A DNA stretch of 31,815 nt from positions 1 through 31,815 of IMG/VR virus record IMGVR_UViG_3300023170_000113; one strand, written 5' to 3'. This DNA is from a virus. A model generated the notes under the pieces. That model did not search any database and was not told the DNA's origin. It worked only from the letters and a program-made list of their open reading frames with translations. The position numbers were made by a program, and so were the translations under genes. Every line of letters begins with the position of its first letter. Position 1 is the stretch's first letter. Shown one piece after another: positions 30,305-31,815 of the stretch.

Positions 30305-31815
30305 ATGGCTAATTCATTTGTAAGATATACGGGTAACGGCTCCACAGCCGCATACGCTATCCCTTTTTCTTACAGAAGTGCTGATGATTTATCAGCTACA
30401 GTTAATGGTGTAAATGTCACAGCTTACACTTTAGACGCTGCTGGTACTACATTAACATTTGATACAGCGCCTGCTGACCAAGCAGCTATTGAAATCAGAC
30501 GTACTACAAGTCAATCTACTAAATTAGTTGACTATGTATCAGGCTCAGTATTAACTGAGAATGATTTAGATACAGATTCTGACCAAGCATTTTATATGTC
30601 TCAAGAAGCTATTGACAAAGCTGGAGACGTTATCACACTTGATAATGCTGACTTTCAATGGGATGTACAGAACAAAAGATTAAAAAATGTTGCGGCACCT
30701 ACGGCCGACACAGATGCTGTTAACAAAGCATTTATTTCAACAAATTTACCTAACATCACAACGGTAGCTAGTATCAGCAGTGATGTTACTACAGTTGCGG
30801 GCATTAGCTCTGACGTAGAGACGGTAGCCGATAATGACACAAATATTACTACTGTTGCTGATAACATTAGTTCTGTTAACACTGTAGCAACAAATATATC
30901 TGACGTTATAAAAGTCGCTGATGACTTAAATGAAGCAATATCTGAAGTAGAGACTGTTGCTAACGACTTGAATGAAGCTACATCAGAAATTGAAACAGTT
31001 GCTAATAATATTGATAATGTTAATACAGTCGGAACTAACATTGCCAATGTTAACACAGTAGCTGGTAATGATACAAATATTACAACAGTTGCTGGTAATA
31101 ATGCTAACATTTCTACAGTAGCAGGTATTTCAAGCAACGTAACAACAGTTGCAGGTATTTCTTCAGACGTTACAGCAGTTGCAGGTGATGCGACTGATAT
31201 TGGAACTGTTGCCACAGATATTTCAAATGTAAATTCAGTTGCTACTAATATCGCTGATGTAAACACAGTAGCAGGAAATAATGCTAACATTACAACGGTA
31301 GCAGGAGTAAACGCAGACGTTACGACTGTTGCAGGTATTTCTTCTGATGTAACTTCAGTTGCAAATAATAATGCAAACGTAACCACAGTTGCAGGTTCAA
31401 TCGCTAACGTAAACAATGTTGGTGGAGATATTGCCAACGTAAATACAGTTGCTTCTAACTTAGCATCAGTCAATAATTTTGGAGAAGTTTATAGAATTTC
31501 AGCAACTGCACCTACTACATCTTTAGATGATGGAGATATGTGGTTTGACACTACAGCTTCTAAATTAAAAATATGGAATGGTTCATCATTTGATTTAGCG
31601 GGTTCATCAATCAATGGTACTTCAGCAAGATTTAAATACACAGCAACAGCAAGTCAGACAACATTTACTGGTGCTGATGATAACGGAAACACTCTTGCTT
31701 ATGATGCAGGTTATATTGATGTCTATTTAAACGGAGTACACTTAGACCCATCAGATTATACAGCAACAGACGGAAGTACAATTACACTTAATTCTGGTGC
31801 AACTTTAAATGACGA
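30305..31815 (+). CDS. Tail fibre protein (T7 gp17-like), 3' truncated by window
   Basis: The frame is open from ATG 30305 to the window end, giving about 503 residues so far. The N-terminal ~140 residues are the T7 tail-fibre attachment domain: SFVRYTGNGSTAAYAIPFSY, the AYTLDAAGTTLTF strand, then LTENDLDTDSDQAFYMSQEAID and NKRLKNVAAPTADTDAVNK. A run of 10-residue repeats follows (residues 147-394), then DDGDMWFDTTASKLKIWNG, a beta motif frequent in phage fibres. The C-terminal receptor-binding part is outside the window. The promoter-like site just upstream suggests separate expression. Confidence 0.92.
   Translation, partial: MANSFVRYTGNGSTAAYAIPFSYRSADDLSATVNGVNVTAYTLDAAGTTLTFDTAPADQAAIEIRRTTSQSTKLVDYVSGSVLTENDLDTDSDQAFYMSQEAIDKAGDVITLDNADFQWDVQNKRLKNVAAPTADTDAVNKAFISTNLPNITTVASISSDVTTVAGISSDVETVADNDTNITTVADNISSVNTVATNISDVIKVADDLNEAISEVETVANDLNEATSEIETVANNIDNVNTVGTNIANVNTVAGNDTNITTVAGNNANISTVAGISSNVTTVAGISSDVTAVAGDATDIGTVATDISNVNSVATNIADVNTVAGNNANITTVAGVNADVTTVAGISSDVTSVANNNANVTTVAGSIANVNNVGGDIANVNTVASNLASVNNFGEVYRISATAPTTSLDDGDMWFDTTASKLKIWNGSSFDLAGSSINGTSARFKYTATASQTTFTGADDNGNTLAYDAGYIDVYLNGVHLDPSDYTATDGSTITLNSGATLND
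30743..31486 (+). repeat. Decapeptide repeat array in tail fibre (about 24 units)
   Basis: The coding sequence has a 30-bp period that encodes units of the type xxxVxTVAxN. There are 22 units of 10 residues and two of 14 (DLNEAISEVETVAN and DLNEATSEIETVAN). The Val/Ile and Ala positions are strictly spaced, which suggests a regular beta-solenoid or trimeric shaft. Repeat number is likely to vary between relatives. Confidence 0.85.

Noticed and set aside
30655-31473. Long open frame (272 codons) on the - strand opposite the tail fibre
   Set aside because: It is a by-product of the 30-bp repeat period: the repeated codons avoid stops in the antisense frame and give a repetitive TVVTSA-type peptide. 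No ribosome-binding site is seen and every other gene is on the + strand.

Overview
The window is most of the genome of a T7-like podovirus (Autographiviridae type), with every gene on the + strand. The evidence is a single-subunit phage RNA polymerase followed by the canonical T7 gene order: ssDNA-binding protein, endonuclease I, gp3.5-like protein, primase-helicase, DNA polymerase, 5'-3' exonuclease, portal, scaffold, capsid, tail tubes A and B, four internal virion proteins, tail fibre. The strong AT bias, the compact overlapping genes and the added ribonucleotide reductase genes resemble marine phages of SAR11 or similar low-GC hosts. That host assignment is an inference. No integrase, tRNA or CRISPR array was seen. 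The sequence opens inside the terminase large subunit and ends inside the tail fibre, so the DNA is arranged across the usual T7 genome end: terminase and endolysin, then a non-coding junction at 1149-1595, then the early region.

Region 1-1148 holds the end of the terminase and a GH24 endolysin. Region 1149-1595 has no gene but carries a 48-nt inverted repeat, a tandem 12-bp repeat and a promoter-like site. It is the expected place for the concatemer junction or terminal repeat. Region 1596-3815 is the early block of tiny genes (31-140 codons). It contains the most striking signal of the window: three type I hammerhead ribozymes at 2399-2464, 2923-2982 and 3391-3452. Each abuts or overlaps the stop codon of the gene before it. 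The catalytic core is the same in all three, while the stem sequences differ but stay paired. In T7, early mRNA is cut between genes by host RNase III; here self-cleaving RNAs occupy the equivalent places.

Region 3872-16176 is the replication and nucleotide block: RNA polymerase, SSB, endonuclease, a gp3.5 homologue that appears to have lost its amidase residues, primase-helicase, a short DNA polymerase lacking most of the thioredoxin-binding insertion, a putative PD-(D/E)XK protein, exonuclease, a DUF3310 protein, an S-adenosylmethionine decarboxylase-like protein, NrdA and NrdB. Many of these genes overlap by 4-44 nt, which suggests translational coupling.

Region 16202-31815 is the virion block, running from a gp6.7/7.3-like protein to the tail fibre. 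A structured, gene-free leader of about 260 nt precedes the capsid gene and a terminator-like hairpin follows it. A recurring intergenic motif, roughly AARGTACCCNTNNTAGA, stands before the RNA polymerase, SSB, structural and tail-fibre blocks and in diverged form before the early block. It is the best candidate for the phage RNA polymerase promoter.
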